From Ixodes scapularis (lineage: Eukaryota > Arthropoda > Arachnida > Ixodida > Ixodidae): a stretch of DNA of 64,000 nucleotides. The translations under genes and the position numbers were made by a program. Shown piece after piece: positions 11,391 through 22,779 of this stretch. The notes beneath the pieces were generated by a model. It did no database searches. It was given only the letters and a program-made list of their open reading frames with translations, and was not told the DNA's origin. The stretch is from the NCBI RefSeq assembly GCF_016920785.2, contig NW_024609846.1, positions 74,967,816 through 75,031,815 of the forward strand, read 5' to 3'. Every line of letters starts with the position of its first letter. Within the stretch, counting starts at the first letter, position 1.

Positions 11391-11999
11391 ACAGCTTCTT
11401 GCGGACAAGAAACGAAAATAGATAGATGGTAAGTGTTTCATTTGCTATGCCTTTTGGCGTGTACATTATGTTTGTTATGTTTCAAGATTCCTGCAGAGTT
11501 CAATTTCAACTATTGTAAAATACCGAGCATGCGCCCAGATCACAGAAGCACCTACCCTCTGATTCGGAACGATCCGCAAATAAGCCTAGGGCATACCAGA
11601 CACCCATCCACCTGTTTTGAGCCATGCTCAAAATATTAAAGACCGACGACCAGTTTGCGCTTTCCACTTTTCCCTCGCTTCCTTCTCTCGGCCCTTCTAC
11701 CCTGTCCACCGTTGCCCGTTTCCTCCTCCCCCAGGGGGAGGAGGATCTTCTGCCTTGCAGAATCTCGTGTCTGGTCGTCGACCTTTAAGAGAACACATCC
11801 AGCGCCAGGTGCTGTGGCGTCTTTGCCACAATGGCGCCGGTTGCAGAGCTGACAGACTCGTGACTGGCACAAGCCATTGCATGGCCTTTGGGAACCAGGG
11901 AATTGAGATTAAAGAAGTAGCGCAGAAATTGGAGGCGAGTGGTGAAGGTGAGCAGAGTTAACAGAAAACAAGGATGAAGGGAGTTCGTCGCATGAGGCA
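11391..11999. other. no confident gene
   Basis: A possible exon lies between a pyrimidine-rich TTGCAG at about 11760 and GTGAGC at about 11948, but no frame across it is convincingly coding. Confidence 0.3.
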
Positions 12000-13170
12000 T
12001 CTATGTCCCGTGCATATAATCTTAAATGTGCTGTAGTTGGCTACTCAAAAAAATTGTCACTGGAGGTAACTAATCGCAAATCTCTTGCAGTTTCCACGGC
12101 CCACAAGCCAGCAGGCGCCAGTTCGTTCTTGTTCAAAGGTGAGGATTTAGATTTTCTAGATTGCTCTGAAGCAGCAATACTGAAGCCAGACAAGCGGTAC
12201 GGCATATTTAATTGACAGAACTCAAAACGACTGGGGACGCTTTCACTGAAGCTTGTTTTGCTGCAATACACGTGTGTATTGCAGCAAAACAAGCTTTAGT
12301 GAAAGCGTCCCCAGTCGTTCTGAGCTTCGTCAATTAAATATGCCGTACCGCTTGTCTGTCTGGTTGCAGTGTTGCTGTAGGCGACAAACCATGTGCCCAG
12401 TTTTGTCACAAGAGGCATATTATGTCACGCACATGTAATTTTGAATTTATCTGGCTTAGTGTGCTGTAGGTGGCTGGTCAAAGAAATTGGTACTTGGACG
12501 CAACTAATCGCAAATCTTTCTGGCGGTTTCCACGGCCTAAGAGCCAGCAGTCCCAGTTTGCTTTTCCTCAGAGGTGAGAATCCCAGATTCCCGAAGCAGG
12601 ATTACTGAAGCCAGACGACCGTTACAGCATTTTTAGTTGACGGAGCTCAGAATGACTGGGGGGGGGGGGGCTCCTGCATTAAAGCTTATTTTTCTGTTAT
12701 ACACGCGAGCGACATTGACGTGTGCCCAGTTACGTCGCAAGAGGTTATCTATATCCCGTTCATGTAATTTTTTTAATCTTTCCGACTTAGTGTACTTTAC
12801 GGGGCTACTCAATGTAATTGCTACTTGAACGCAACTAATCGCAAATCTCTCTTCCAGTTTCCACGGCCTACAAGCAAGCAAGCACCATTTTGTTTTTCCT
12901 CAAAGGTGAGCATTCCAGATACTCTAGTTAGGTGTGAAGCAGGAATAGTGAAGCCAGACGAGCGGATAGGTATATTTAATTGACCGAGCTCAGAATGAGC
13001 GGTGGCAGTGGAATTGAAGCTTATTTTTCGCAATCAAACACACGTAATTTTGAATCTACCCGGCTTAGTGAAAGATTGCTAGTTGTTGCGAACTAATCAC
13101 AAATTTTTATTTTGCAGTTTCTATATGGCTACAGCTAGCAGGTGCGGTTTTCATTAAAAGGTGAGGATTT
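12000..13170 (+). repeat. tandem array of four units, each with a ~48-bp exon-like cassette
   Basis: Four diverged copies share a block of 'AACTAATCGCAAAT', a pyrimidine tract, CAG, a conserved ~48-bp segment beginning TTTCCACGGCC, and then GTGAG. The cassettes are 12091-12138 (48 bp), 12527-12573 (47 bp, acceptor mutated to GG), 12858-12905 (48 bp) and 13118-13160 (43 bp, most diverged). Three of four keep AG/GT borders. In cassette 1 a phase-1 reading gives STAHKPAGASSFLFK, but other frames are open too, so the coding frame is not proven. Unit spacing shrinks from about 436 to 331 to 260 bp. It could be a duplicated-exon array or a non-coding tandem repeat. Confidence 0.5.
12183..12363. repeat. 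near-perfect ~180-bp palindrome inside the tandem array
   Basis: The two arms of about 90 bp meet at a central CACGTG near 12273. They share GCTTGTTTTGCTGCAATACA on one side and the complement on the other. One arm is the normal end of unit 1; the other is its inverted copy. Confidence 0.85.
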
Positions 13171-13448
13171 TACATTCTGTTTTTAAACATCAAGTTTTTG
13201 AATGAGGGTCCTAAACAATTAACTTTCTTTTGCAGTAAATGCCAGATTCTCCAGTTCAGGAATATGATAAATATATTTGGTTTGGATAAGCCCAGTGTTT
13301 TGCTTCTTTATTCATAATTTGACAACAGCAACATTTTTTTTTAATTTATCACTCAGAAATACACACAAGAAGAGACTGCGTTGCAGAGAAATTTTGCGCT
13401 GAACGTGATATTCCAACTCGTATATAGTTTTATTGGTAGCCGATATAA

Positions 13449-13600
13449 TATATTGGATTCCAATATCCATAATACGCTGAGTATATTGGAATCGTAAACC
13501 CTTATTGGATCCCCATACGACACATGGGGATACAATAAGGGTTTATACGGTATTGGATTCCAATATTTTCAGCGTATTATGGATATTGGAATCCCATAAC
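13449..13600. repeat. nested foldback of ~75-bp arms
   Basis: The arms contain ATTGGATTCCAATATCC, CATAATACGCTGA and CCCTTATTGGATCCCCAT, with their complements, around about 13523. Related fragments continue to about 13720 (CAATATCCATAATACGCTG again), so this is probably a MITE with a partial second copy. Confidence 0.7.
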
Positions 13601-13857
13601 AAATCCTTATTGTAATACAATAGAATAAATGTAATGTCTTCCAATACACTCTCTATATTGCATTGCAATACAATAAAAATATATTGTTTACCAATATCCA
13701 TAATACGCTGTTTATATTGGGGTTTTCCAATAGGGAACGGATTACTTTTTGGGGTAACGGTCAGTTACTTTTATGGGAGAGTAATTGTAATTGTAATAAA
13801 TTACAATTTAGCCTTGAGTAATTGTAAATGTAATTCCTTACTATTTTTCAGTAACGT

Positions 13858-14113
13858 GTACAAGTCTGCTGTGAGCGAGGACTACTCGATTGGAACGCGC
13901 CAAGCGCGAAAAAAGCTTATCGAATTCGCGAAAGAAAAAGGCGACACGTTTAAACTACGGCACAATAAAATGCATATCAATAACATATGCTACGCTTATG
14001 ACACGGTGAATGACAACGTATATGAAGTCGGCCCCTCCGTATCTCCGATACCATCTACCACGCGAAATCTGGCTCCCAGCGGTGAATCGCCTCGGCAGCC
14101 GATATCGAGTTAA
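13858..14113 (+). pseudogene. LINE ORF1, C-terminal part
   Basis: The frame contains TRQARKKLIEFAKEKGD and then RHNKMHINNICYAYD. This is the basic C-terminal domain typical of CR1-type ORF1 nucleic-acid-binding proteins, and it matches in layout the ORF1 end seen on the minus strand near 37,100-37,270. It ends at a stop at 14111-14113, 18 bases before the next frame opens. The N-terminal part is missing. Confidence 0.7.
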
Positions 14114-14131
14114 CGGACCGCGAGGGGCAGA

Positions 14132-14864
14132 GTGCCTGCATCAGCTTTCTCGGATGTATCGGTGATATACACAAATATTAGAAGCATCATTAAAAAACGA
14201 GATGACTTGTGCTCAATTATTGATTCAACTGATGCTCATGTAATTGTTTTAACGGAAACTTGGTTAAAGGGGAAGGTGCGTAATGATGGGATTTTTCACG
14301 CGAATAAAGAGTATAGTAATTACAGGAACGACAAAGTAGATAAGAGCGGTGGTGGAGTGTTAATTGCAGTAGGAGCTTGTATGAGTTCTTTCTGCATAAA
14401 CACGATCTGTGATTTAGAAATTCTTTGGGTATGCATTGGTAACAACCATCAAAAGTGGATACTAGAGGTGTGCAATCGACCACCCTCCTACGCGACATCA
14501 TTTGTGAAAGCCTTGCATGATTCATTAAATGACATTAAGGTGCGTTATCCCGGCCTGTTCACCTATTTTCCTTTTGGGTGACTTTAATTATCCTTCTATT
14601 GTTTGGTCTGAACCTATAGTTGCAACGACTTTATCTTCTGAATGCAAAGACTTTGTCTCCCTGTGTCTAGATTTTAATTTAACTCAGCAAGTCACGAAAC
14701 CCACGCGAGTGACCCCATTGATAGCAAATGTCTTGGATCTTGTTCTAACAGCTCATCCTGATATTGTTTCCCCAATAATACACCTCGCAGGACTTAGTGA
14801 TCATTCCATATTGCATTTTGATGTTAAAGCAGCAGTGCCTAAGCCATCAACTCTCACAAAGTAA
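14132..14864 (+). pseudogene. LINE ORF2, endonuclease domain (frameshifted)
   Basis: Visible motifs in order are YTNIRSI near the start, VLTETWL (the catalytic Glu region), SGGGVLIAV, then LLGDFNYPSIVW and LSDHSILHFDV (the terminal Ser-Asp-His motif of APE-type endonucleases). A frameshift near 14,570 moves the frame from 14132-14581 to 14529-14864. It would nick target DNA for target-primed reverse transcription, but this copy cannot make an intact enzyme. Confidence 0.85.
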
Positions 14865-15228
14865 ATTCGTAATCATGCTAATGCTGACTTCATCAAAATT
14901 AATCATGACCTCGAAGCTTTCTTTGACGTGTTTTTAGCAGGTTTCTCGAGCCAGTCAGTAGAAGAAAATTGGCAACTTTACAAGACCTAAGTAGACATGC
15001 TTATCAATCAGCCTATTCCACTCAGAACAGCCTTTGAAAACTCACAGTCACCCTGGTTTACTAGGGCCCTGAAACGCCTCTCCAATAAGAAAAAGCGTTT
15101 ATTTCGCGCCGCAAAATTCACCACATGTGAACGTCGCTGGTCGAGCTATCGCACGTGCTGCTGCTGAAGTGTATAAAAAAACAATTTAAGACGCCAAATT
15201 TGATTTTTTCACATGCAGCTTACCAGCA

Positions 15229-16698
15229 ATGTTGATAAATAACCCTAAACAATCTTGGAACATTATGAACAAAAAATCCCATTCTTCAATCAGACTAATG
15301 TCTTCAAGTGCTGAAAGTATGCCTAGCGAAGTCTGCGCAAATGTATTTAATCGCGTTTTCATTGATTCTTCAAGTGATAGACGCCTTGATACCCCACTGC
15401 TGGTTAGCACTGATTACCTACCGATGGATTCGATTCGTCTTGATTATGTTGGAGTGATTTCAATTATAGAAAATCTCAGATTGTCCTCCTCAAAAGGAGT
15501 GGATGGTATCAATTCAAAATTCCTCAAGAATACTAAATTTTACTCATCCATAATATTAACTATGTTGTTCGAACAGTCAATCAAAGATGCCGTTCTTTCT
15601 CTCAACTGGAAGATAGGAAACGTGGCACCTATACTCAAAGCTGGTAACAAGCATTCTGCTCATAATTACCGTCCAATCTCAATAACCAGCATACCTTGCA
15701 AACTACTTGAGCATGTCATCTTCTCCCACATTGTCAACTTTTTAGAGTCTAACAATTTTTTCAGCTCTTCCCAGCATGGATTTTGAAAGACATTTTCATG
15801 TGAAACTCAGCTTCTCTCTTGCACCCATGACATCCACTGCATTTTAGATCGAGGATCCCAGGCAGACTGGATTTTCCTAGACTTTGCAAAAGCGTTCGAT
15901 AAAGTGTCTCATAAACTACTGATTCTGAAACTTTCCAAGCTTAACTTAGATCCTAACATACTTATATGGATTCAATCTTTTCTGTCTGATCGCTCGCAAT
16001 TTGTTACTGTCAATAATAGAAACTCATCTCTTGTATCTGTTACTTCCGGGGTTCCTCAGGGATCTGTTCTAGGGCCATTGCTCTTTTTAATTTATATTAA
16101 CGATCTCCCGGTTAACATCTCCTCGTCTATGCGTCTGTTTGCTGACGACTGTGTCCTTTATCGTGAAATAATAGATAATCATGACACCAGCGTTCTACAG
16201 TCCGACATTAACACTATCATCGAGTGGTGTGATTTATGGTCAATGAGCCTTAACGCTAACAAATGTAAGTCTATGCGTGTATCTTGACAATCTTCTGACA
16301 ATCCTAACTATTCTCTTGATCAAGTTTATATGGACCCGGTGTCGTCTTATAAATACCTCGGCGTGCACATAACATCTGACCTTTCATGGAAGAATCATAT
16401 TCAGTATGTTTCCTCTAACGCTAACCGCATTTTAGGTTATGTTAAACGAAATTTTTCGTTAGCTCCAGTTGCACTAAAATTGACTCTTTATAAAACATTA
16501 ATTCGTCCAAGGTTGGAGTATGAAGCCTCTGTCTGGGATCCTGGACAAGTCACCCTCATTACTGCATTGGAAGCGATTCAAAACAGATCAGCTCGTTTCA
16601 TCCTTTCTAACTACCACAACACGGCTAGCGTGACTGCCATCAAAGCTACTCTATCATTGCCGCCTTTAGCCTTGCGCCGTAGGATTTCTCGCCTATAA
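15229..16698 (+). pseudogene. LINE ORF2, reverse transcriptase domain (multiple stops)
   Basis: RT motifs in order are SSKGVDGI, NYRPISITSIPCKLLEHVI, LDFAKAFDKVSH (15876-15911 region), GVPQGSVLGPLLFLIYIND, FADDC (the catalytic Asp pair near 16140) and YKYLGVHI. Stops at about 15784-15786 and 16285-16287 and a frame change break it. The region 14865-15228 between the EN and RT frames is also homologous linker with stops. Confidence 0.9.
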
Positions 16699-17297
16699 GA
16701 TTTATTTCTCAATTCTATCCATAAGATTTATTTTCACAATTCTATCCTGCGCGACAAATTAATATCCCGTCCATTTTACGTTTATTCTTGCAACGATCAC
16801 ACTCACAAGGTTGGTATTCCAATTTCTAACACAACAACAATTCATTCATCGTTCGTCCCTCGTACATCACGAGAATGGAACCACCTTCCCGGGACAATCG
16901 CCACCATCACGGACTCTGACCTTTTCAAAACTGCAATTACTAATCTTTTATTTGTTGAGTGTGTTTAACTTATTTCTAGGCTTCTTTTCCTTTTCTGTAT
17001 TTTTCCTTGCTCTCCCCCTCTGCAATGCCTCGGGCCTTGAGGGAAAAATAAATAAATAAATAAATAAAAAAACATCTTCGGGGAATGGGCGCGTTAAGTC
17101 AGCGCTCTGGAGCGAGAGAGCTTCGCGGCCCTTTCACTAAACGAACAGGAGCGCCACCGGAGACTGACACTCGAGCTCGTTTTTCATTCACCGAGTATTT
17201 CTCGGAGCACGAGTGAATTCCTCGCCATCCGTGAGGTCATGTCCACAAACAAGATGGCTGCTTTGTTGTTGAGGCCGTCGAGACGAGAGGCATAGCT

Positions 17298-17960
17298 GGA
17301 CCGCTGCTCCTTTTCAGTTGATTCGTACTTACTTCAGCAGGTAGAAACGGTTCGATTTGAAAGCCAAGACCGCAATTAGCATTCTGGAAAAAGTTGTTCA
17401 TGCATCTCGCCCGAAAACGAATTCATCCATAAAACGGTATCGTGGCGATAGCACTGCGACAGGAAAGTTGTCGAGATGAGGAGACATTCGGACCGCTGCC
17501 CCTTTTATTATGCTTAGCCCAGCGAATAAAGATATTTTGATTGGAAACAAGTAACATCACTTAGCGTTGAGGAAAGGTTTGTTCATGCGTCTTGCCAAAA
17601 AAGGAATTGATCTATCGAACGAGCGTGCCGATAGCTCGGCGACAGAAAAGTTGTCGAGCAGACAGTCGGACCGCTGCCCTTTTTAATATGCTTAGCCCAG
17701 CCGCAGCGAATAAAGCTGCTTAGATTGGAAAGCCGAAGCATCAGTTATCATTGCAGGAAAGATTTGTTATGCATCTCGCATAAAAACGAATTAACCTATC
17801 GAACGGTAGCGTGCCGAAAGCACAGCGACAGAAAAGTTGTTGAGATGAGAAGACAATCAATCCGCCGCCCTTTTTAGAACGCTTAGCTTCGCCACTCAAG
17901 ATACTCTGGAAAGCCGAAACATGTCATGCATCCCGCCTAAAACAAATTCACGTGCTATTT
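17298..17960. repeat. four tandem 180-190 bp units
   Basis: Units begin near 17298, 17490, 17668 and 17860 with GGACCGCTGC-like sequence. Each repeats ACAGAAAAGTTGTCGAGA, GCTTAGCCCAGC and AAAGGTTTGTT-like blocks. The same array recurs at 58560-59200. Confidence 0.75.
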
Positions 17961-18115
17961 ATTGAACTCCGGTGGTTCCGGTATCGGCTTAGCACATCCA
18001 CGGCTTTTGTCCGATTCCGTCTCGCTGCAAGAATTAACCACATAATAACTTAAAAGTTTGAGGGTTTCGTGCGTCGACAAGCGGGTTCAAGAATGTTTAT
18101 GGTGCAATGAAATGC

Positions 18116-18400
18116 AAGAATGCAAGCGAGCTGGACAAGAATGGTGAAAATAATCCCTGGAGAAGGGGAACAAAACGGACAGAGGACAAACACAAACCTC
18201 AAAACACAGCTAGGTTACTGGTGCGCGTCCGAAAAAATCCGCCTGGTTCGGGTCTGGAACCCGGGACCTCTGCCGGGTTCGATACCAGGACCAGGCGGAT
18301 TTTTTCGGTCGCGCACCAGTCACCTAGCTGTGTTTGGAGATTTGTGTTCGTCCTTTGTCCCTCTTGTTCCCCTTCTCTAGGGATTATTCGCGTCATTCAA
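18116..18400. repeat. ~285-bp hairpin with tRNA T-arm-like centre
   Basis: Almost perfect inverted arms of about 135 bp carry CTAGGTTACTGGTGCGCG and the complement GGTCGCGCACCAGTCACCTAG. At the centre lie CCGGGTTCGATACC-like sequences on both strands, resembling Pol III B boxes. It recurs at 59381-59670. It is probably a foldback element built from a tRNA-derived SINE. Confidence 0.7.
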
Positions 18401-18803
18401 GAACGTTGTCTTTAATTTAAATATGAACAGCATCCATGGTCAGTAAATAGATCGGCCAAGGTAACTTTCCCAATATGTGCTCAAAGCGAGTCATCAAACC
18501 TTTCAGAATATATTAAAACGTGTGTAAAAACGTCACAATACCGCTGTCCCTTTTGCTTTACACCCTGGCGATTTACACTGGCCTTAAATAATTTATGTCC
18601 GAAATAATTTCGGCTTCTGCCAATTGTATGTTAGAGATGCCGGGTTCCTTATAATTGTGAAATTAGAAGGAGCTTGTGCGGCTCGTCAATAGTTTCGGTT
18701 GTTTCGGTGTGTTGCGCTCCTGTACGCCATCCGCCATTTAGTTGCTGCCCTCAGAGTATGAAACTCGGAGCTTCGGAGTAGGCATAACAAAGCGTGGACT
18801 TCA

Positions 18804-19484
18804 TCATCCCAATGACGACACACGAGCAGAAAACGTGCATTCAGCACGTTGCCGCCCAGCAACGCTCCAAAAGGTTGATCTTCCGCTTCCCAAGATGGCC
18901 GTCCGGTAGCCGCAATCGCGGAGCAGGGAAGTGCGCACAGCAATTATCATAAATATCAGTGAGAAATACGGTAGGATTTGCGCTGTCGCCAACCATATTC
19001 CGTTTGTCAATTTTTCACACGTCCCTTCTCCTCCAATAAAAACAGCACAAGAGCCCTCCGTGAACGGACTTAGCACCCTCGTGTGGCATATAACCCCCGA
19101 TGATTGCCCCTCCTCCCCCCCCCCCCCCCCCCCAACAAACACACACACACGCCTGACATGTACTAAAGCCATAGAGCACGAGCTCAAAGCATGGCTAGAG
19201 GCTCGCACTGAACAAACCCTCGTGCAGTTTGCGTATGTACCAAAGCTGTTCGCCCGTACACTCTGCCCGTATATAGCCTTCGCTTTAGTACATTCCCGGA
19301 TGAGATGGAATATATCATAGTAGAGCCAATGTGGTCTCACCATTTTGAACAGAAGTGCGTGAGTAACCGATGCTATTTTTGTGGTCGCTTGCACGTAAAC
19401 AACCAAAGGCTTGAACACCACACACCCATTCATCTGGCTTGAAAAGAACTTGAGCGCTGGCTTGGCTTGGATGTTGTCTGCCAA
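18804..19484 (-). other. 226-codon open frame shared by both long-repeat copies, identity unknown
   Basis: The minus-strand frame is open for 226 codons here, and its homologue in copy 2 (60230-60754) is open for 174. They share segments such as KMVRPHWLYYDIFHLI and HVRRVCV. A poly-G-coded Gly tract differs in length between copies but keeps the frame. There are no recognisable domains. It may be chance openness of a recent repeat; there is little time for stops to accumulate between two ~95% identical copies. Confidence 0.2.
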
Positions 19485-21307
19485 TTGTGCTTACATCGAA
19501 CTGGACGAAATTCGCCAAATATAGCAGACTGCCTCTTGACTTCTACTGTCAGAGCATATGTCCGCAATTTTTTGTTTCCGATTTTCATGAGTCCCAAATC
19601 GTGGGTGTACCACCGCAAACTCCTCTTAAAGGGCAACTCCGCTTTATTTTTGATATTTAGAAAAATACGCATCCCTCTTCAGTATCATTAGGAAGACCCC
19701 GTGTCAAATATTACGATCTAATTCCGTTCATATATTTATTAAATTGGCCAGCATACTACTAAATCAGCGAAGTCGCTGAAATCTGCCAGCTCTAGCGTGC
19801 AACGCGAGGCGCAATCGTCAGCGCAGTAAATGCGACGGAGTTCGAGCGGCCAACGTTGAGCCACTACGTCAGAGGCATGTCTACGCCCTACTCACGTTTT
19901 GTTTGTTTTTAGTTCTCAGGGAGAAATTGAACGATGACGTCATGAGTTTCTCCTCCCGGTGTTGGCTCAATGGCGTCCACGTGATCACCGTAACGCGGAT
20001 GCGCCAGATTTCGCTGCCTTGCCCGCGCTTATCAAACACCTCCTAGAAATAAGGCCGTAGCGTTCTTGTCGTGACGTCGCAAACGAAGACCATGGGGGCG
20101 CGCGGCGAAGCGAAGGCAACGCGCGTGGATCGACCGTCGTAACGCGCTTTTCGTCACATACGCGTGTCTTATTGGCTAAAATGAAAGCTGCACATTGCAA
20201 CGGGTCAAAGAAACACTTTATTACGCGGGCAAAACATTACACCGCTAAATAATCGATGCGAAATGGCACGAGATATGCGTATAAGACGTTTATAGAAAAA
20301 TGTGATTGTTTTAAGTAGAATATATTGAGTCACGCAATTATTGCCAGAGGAATGCATACTTTATACCGAAATATTTCGACAAAATGGTGAGATACGCAGT
20401 GATTGGACACAGCAATACAGATCAGTTAAAGATCAGGTGTACGTAGCCAACGCGGTCACGGCTCGACGAGTGTCACGACCATGTAAGCGATGTTATCGCG
20501 TGCAGTCACTGAATTAAAATTAATGCAATTTCGATCAAATGACAATATGGGGCCAACAAATCAGCTTGCGACACTCATATAACCACTCAAAAGAGCGAGC
20601 TGATAAAATCCCGTATTATTTAATCAAAATGTATTAACTTTGCGTGTGGCAGGGGTACTAAACTTACTATTTACAGTCAACTAATTTACTTCTCCCTGTG
20701 GGCTCGAGCTGTCTACGAACAAAATATAACCTATTTTGTATACAATAATACAATTACCTTAATACAGTTGAGATTCTAGTATAAATACGGTAAAGGCAAC
20801 AAAATAACTATAGTATAAATAAACACGTAAGCACAAAAAACGCACTTTCAATAGTCACACAAACTTGTTACTTACCTTCCAGTAAAACTAGAATATCACC
20901 ACACATATTTACAAATGTCGACAAAATAGCAAACGAATAACGACGAAGAACAAAATTCCATTCTATCACGAGATTAAAAAAAAAAATCGACTGCAGCACT
21001 TTCCTTGCGTCTTACATGACCAAGAAAGCCGATAAATAAGTTGTTCCTCACCTGTCGATCGTATCCATATGTCCCAAACGATCCATCACGAAAACATTTG
21101 AACACTAGCTTCTAGAGGTCTTTCCGTTGAGAGAGAGGTCATCGGCCAGTGTCATCGTTGATTAGTTGCCAGACACGTCGCTCAAACCGTAGCAGGACTT
21201 GTTTCGCGAATCCACGTAAATGCCGAAGTATCAAGTGAACACAAAGAAAAAACTACTCGAGTCTGCGGTGACGACAAAAAGACGACGGGTAGAAGGATCA
21301 ACAGAAC

Positions 21308-21334
21308 CACACACACACACACACGCGCGAGAGC
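21308..21334. repeat. (CA)n microsatellite
   Basis: A short CA run followed by CGCGCGAGAG; the matching run in copy 2 is at about 62877-62896. Confidence 0.9.
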
Positions 21335-22659
21335 AGCATCAGCAGTGTGGGACGAGAGGCTTAACATTGTCGACCCATCTCTTACTCGTGTGCGCTCCCT
21401 CCCTGCGGCGATGAATGGATCTTTTTTCGGTTCCTTTTCCTTCTGAAATGTCCCAGCGTACCTTTGCAGACAGTCAGCAGCTCACACGCAACGTAAATTT
21501 ACCAGAACCAGAGCCCGTTCGAGGGAAGAATATGTCGGATTGGAAATTCTGAGCCGGTTCATTCGAAAAGTGGGGGGTAGCTGCGGGACTGCGCGCAGTA
21601 CCGCGGTTACGGGGATAATAAAAAATATAAATTTGGTAATTTCAACATTAATAGCGCGTTGCATATTACGTTTATATTATATATATATAATAAATTGTAG
21701 AAGACAGCGCTTTTAAAACGTGTATTAATTTCGGATAAACGCGCACGAACATTAATGTGCCGACTGCGCCGATACGCGTCGACAGCGCATTTTCTCACGT
21801 AGTTGCGCCATGACCTTCCTTCCTCCGCCATTGTGACGGGCCCACTCGGAGCGCTACGGCCTGAATTCTATGAGGTGTTGGCTTATCGGTCTATTTTTCT
21901 GCTCCCTCTCTCCTCTTTCAACTTGTCCCCTTCCCAATCTCCCCCGAGCCATCACCGTCCACGCCATCCGAAGCGACCTGTCCGCGTCTCATGTCGTGTA
22001 CCTCGCCCCCACAAACGTCACAAGACCACGTGGGTCGACGTGACGTCCCCATGACTGTGACGACACGAGACCATTGTTGCCTGACGCAACCGAAATTTCG
22101 CTTTCAGCATCAGCTGATGTTTAAATTGACTCCGTAAGTGTGACGTCAGAATCCAAACCGTGGTCGAAACAAACCGTTGCTAGGGTCGTTGTTATGGACA
22201 AATACATGTTGCTAGGTTTCGCTACGAAAACCCGACCGTTCAAAAATCAGGGGTAGGGTTTAAACTTTTAAAATTCACAGATATAGAAAGCTTGGATGTC
22301 ATATATGTTGCGACAGAAGTGTGCCGGTAATCGCTTGTTTCTGAAATATTTACGACTGCAACTTCCGGTCCTCAAGATGCCTGCAGCAGACGACGAATGC
22401 AAGAAGAATGCCGTCAGCCACACGCCGGCCGGCCAAGCCGGCGCCGGCGTCTGAAGCGGGTGAATAAACACGATATTCTGATAATGCTTTTTTTTTTTTT
22501 TCAGACACTTATAAGAATTTATAGTTGGGTGCGATGCAAAATATGGTTTATCGAAAGTCCGGGCGTCGAGCGAGATGATCGTCTGCAAAAATATCGCAAT
22601 GCACCCGGGAGAAAAGCACTTCAGGCGATCGGTAGAGATCTCAAATTTTGTTTGCGGAC

Positions 22660-22779
22660 ACGCGCTATCGGAGGGTGCTTCGTACCTGATTGTAACCATC
22701 GCGTGGAGAATGATTCTTGCAGTTTCTTCAGATTTCCGGAAAACCCCGAAACGCGAAAGAACTAGATAAAAAACATAAG
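22660..22779 (+). pseudogene. THAP zinc-finger N-terminal exon, broken
   Basis: The frame reads GGCFVPDCNHRVENDSC and then FFRFPENPETRKN before an in-frame TAG at 22763-22765. The pattern C-x4-C-N followed by F-x-FP and basic residues is the start of a C2CH THAP domain (sequence-specific DNA binding; found in THAP proteins and P-type transposases). The stop falls where THAP domains carry an invariant Trp. The open sequence resumes to a consensus donor GTGAGT at 22780. No Met precedes GGCF directly. The rest of the domain would lie in the next exon, which I did not find here. Confidence 0.65.

Larger units (their letters stand above)
13850..17072 (+). mobile_element. CR1/L2-like non-LTR retrotransposon, 5'-truncated and broken
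   Basis: In order on the plus strand: the end of ORF1 (to 14113), an apurinic-type endonuclease (14132-14864), reverse transcriptase (15229-16698) and an A-rich (AAAT)n tail (17046-17072). There are several frameshifts and stops, so it is dead. The 5' end is truncated within ORF1. The Jockey/CR1-type RT motifs and short tandem-repeat tail place it near CR1/L2. A clean target duplication was not found. Confidence 0.9.
17076..22434. repeat. long direct repeat, copy 1 (5.36 kb visible match)
   Basis: It matches 58337-64000 in the same orientation at high identity (about 95% by eye) from about 17076 to 22434, where copy 2 leaves the window. The main difference is a ~300-bp insertion in copy 2 (62256-62555). 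Contained features recur in both: the tandem 180-190 bp units, the tRNA-arm hairpin, the poly-C/CA tract and the TTAA-bounded unit. This is either a large repeat family or a segmental duplication. Confidence 0.9.
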
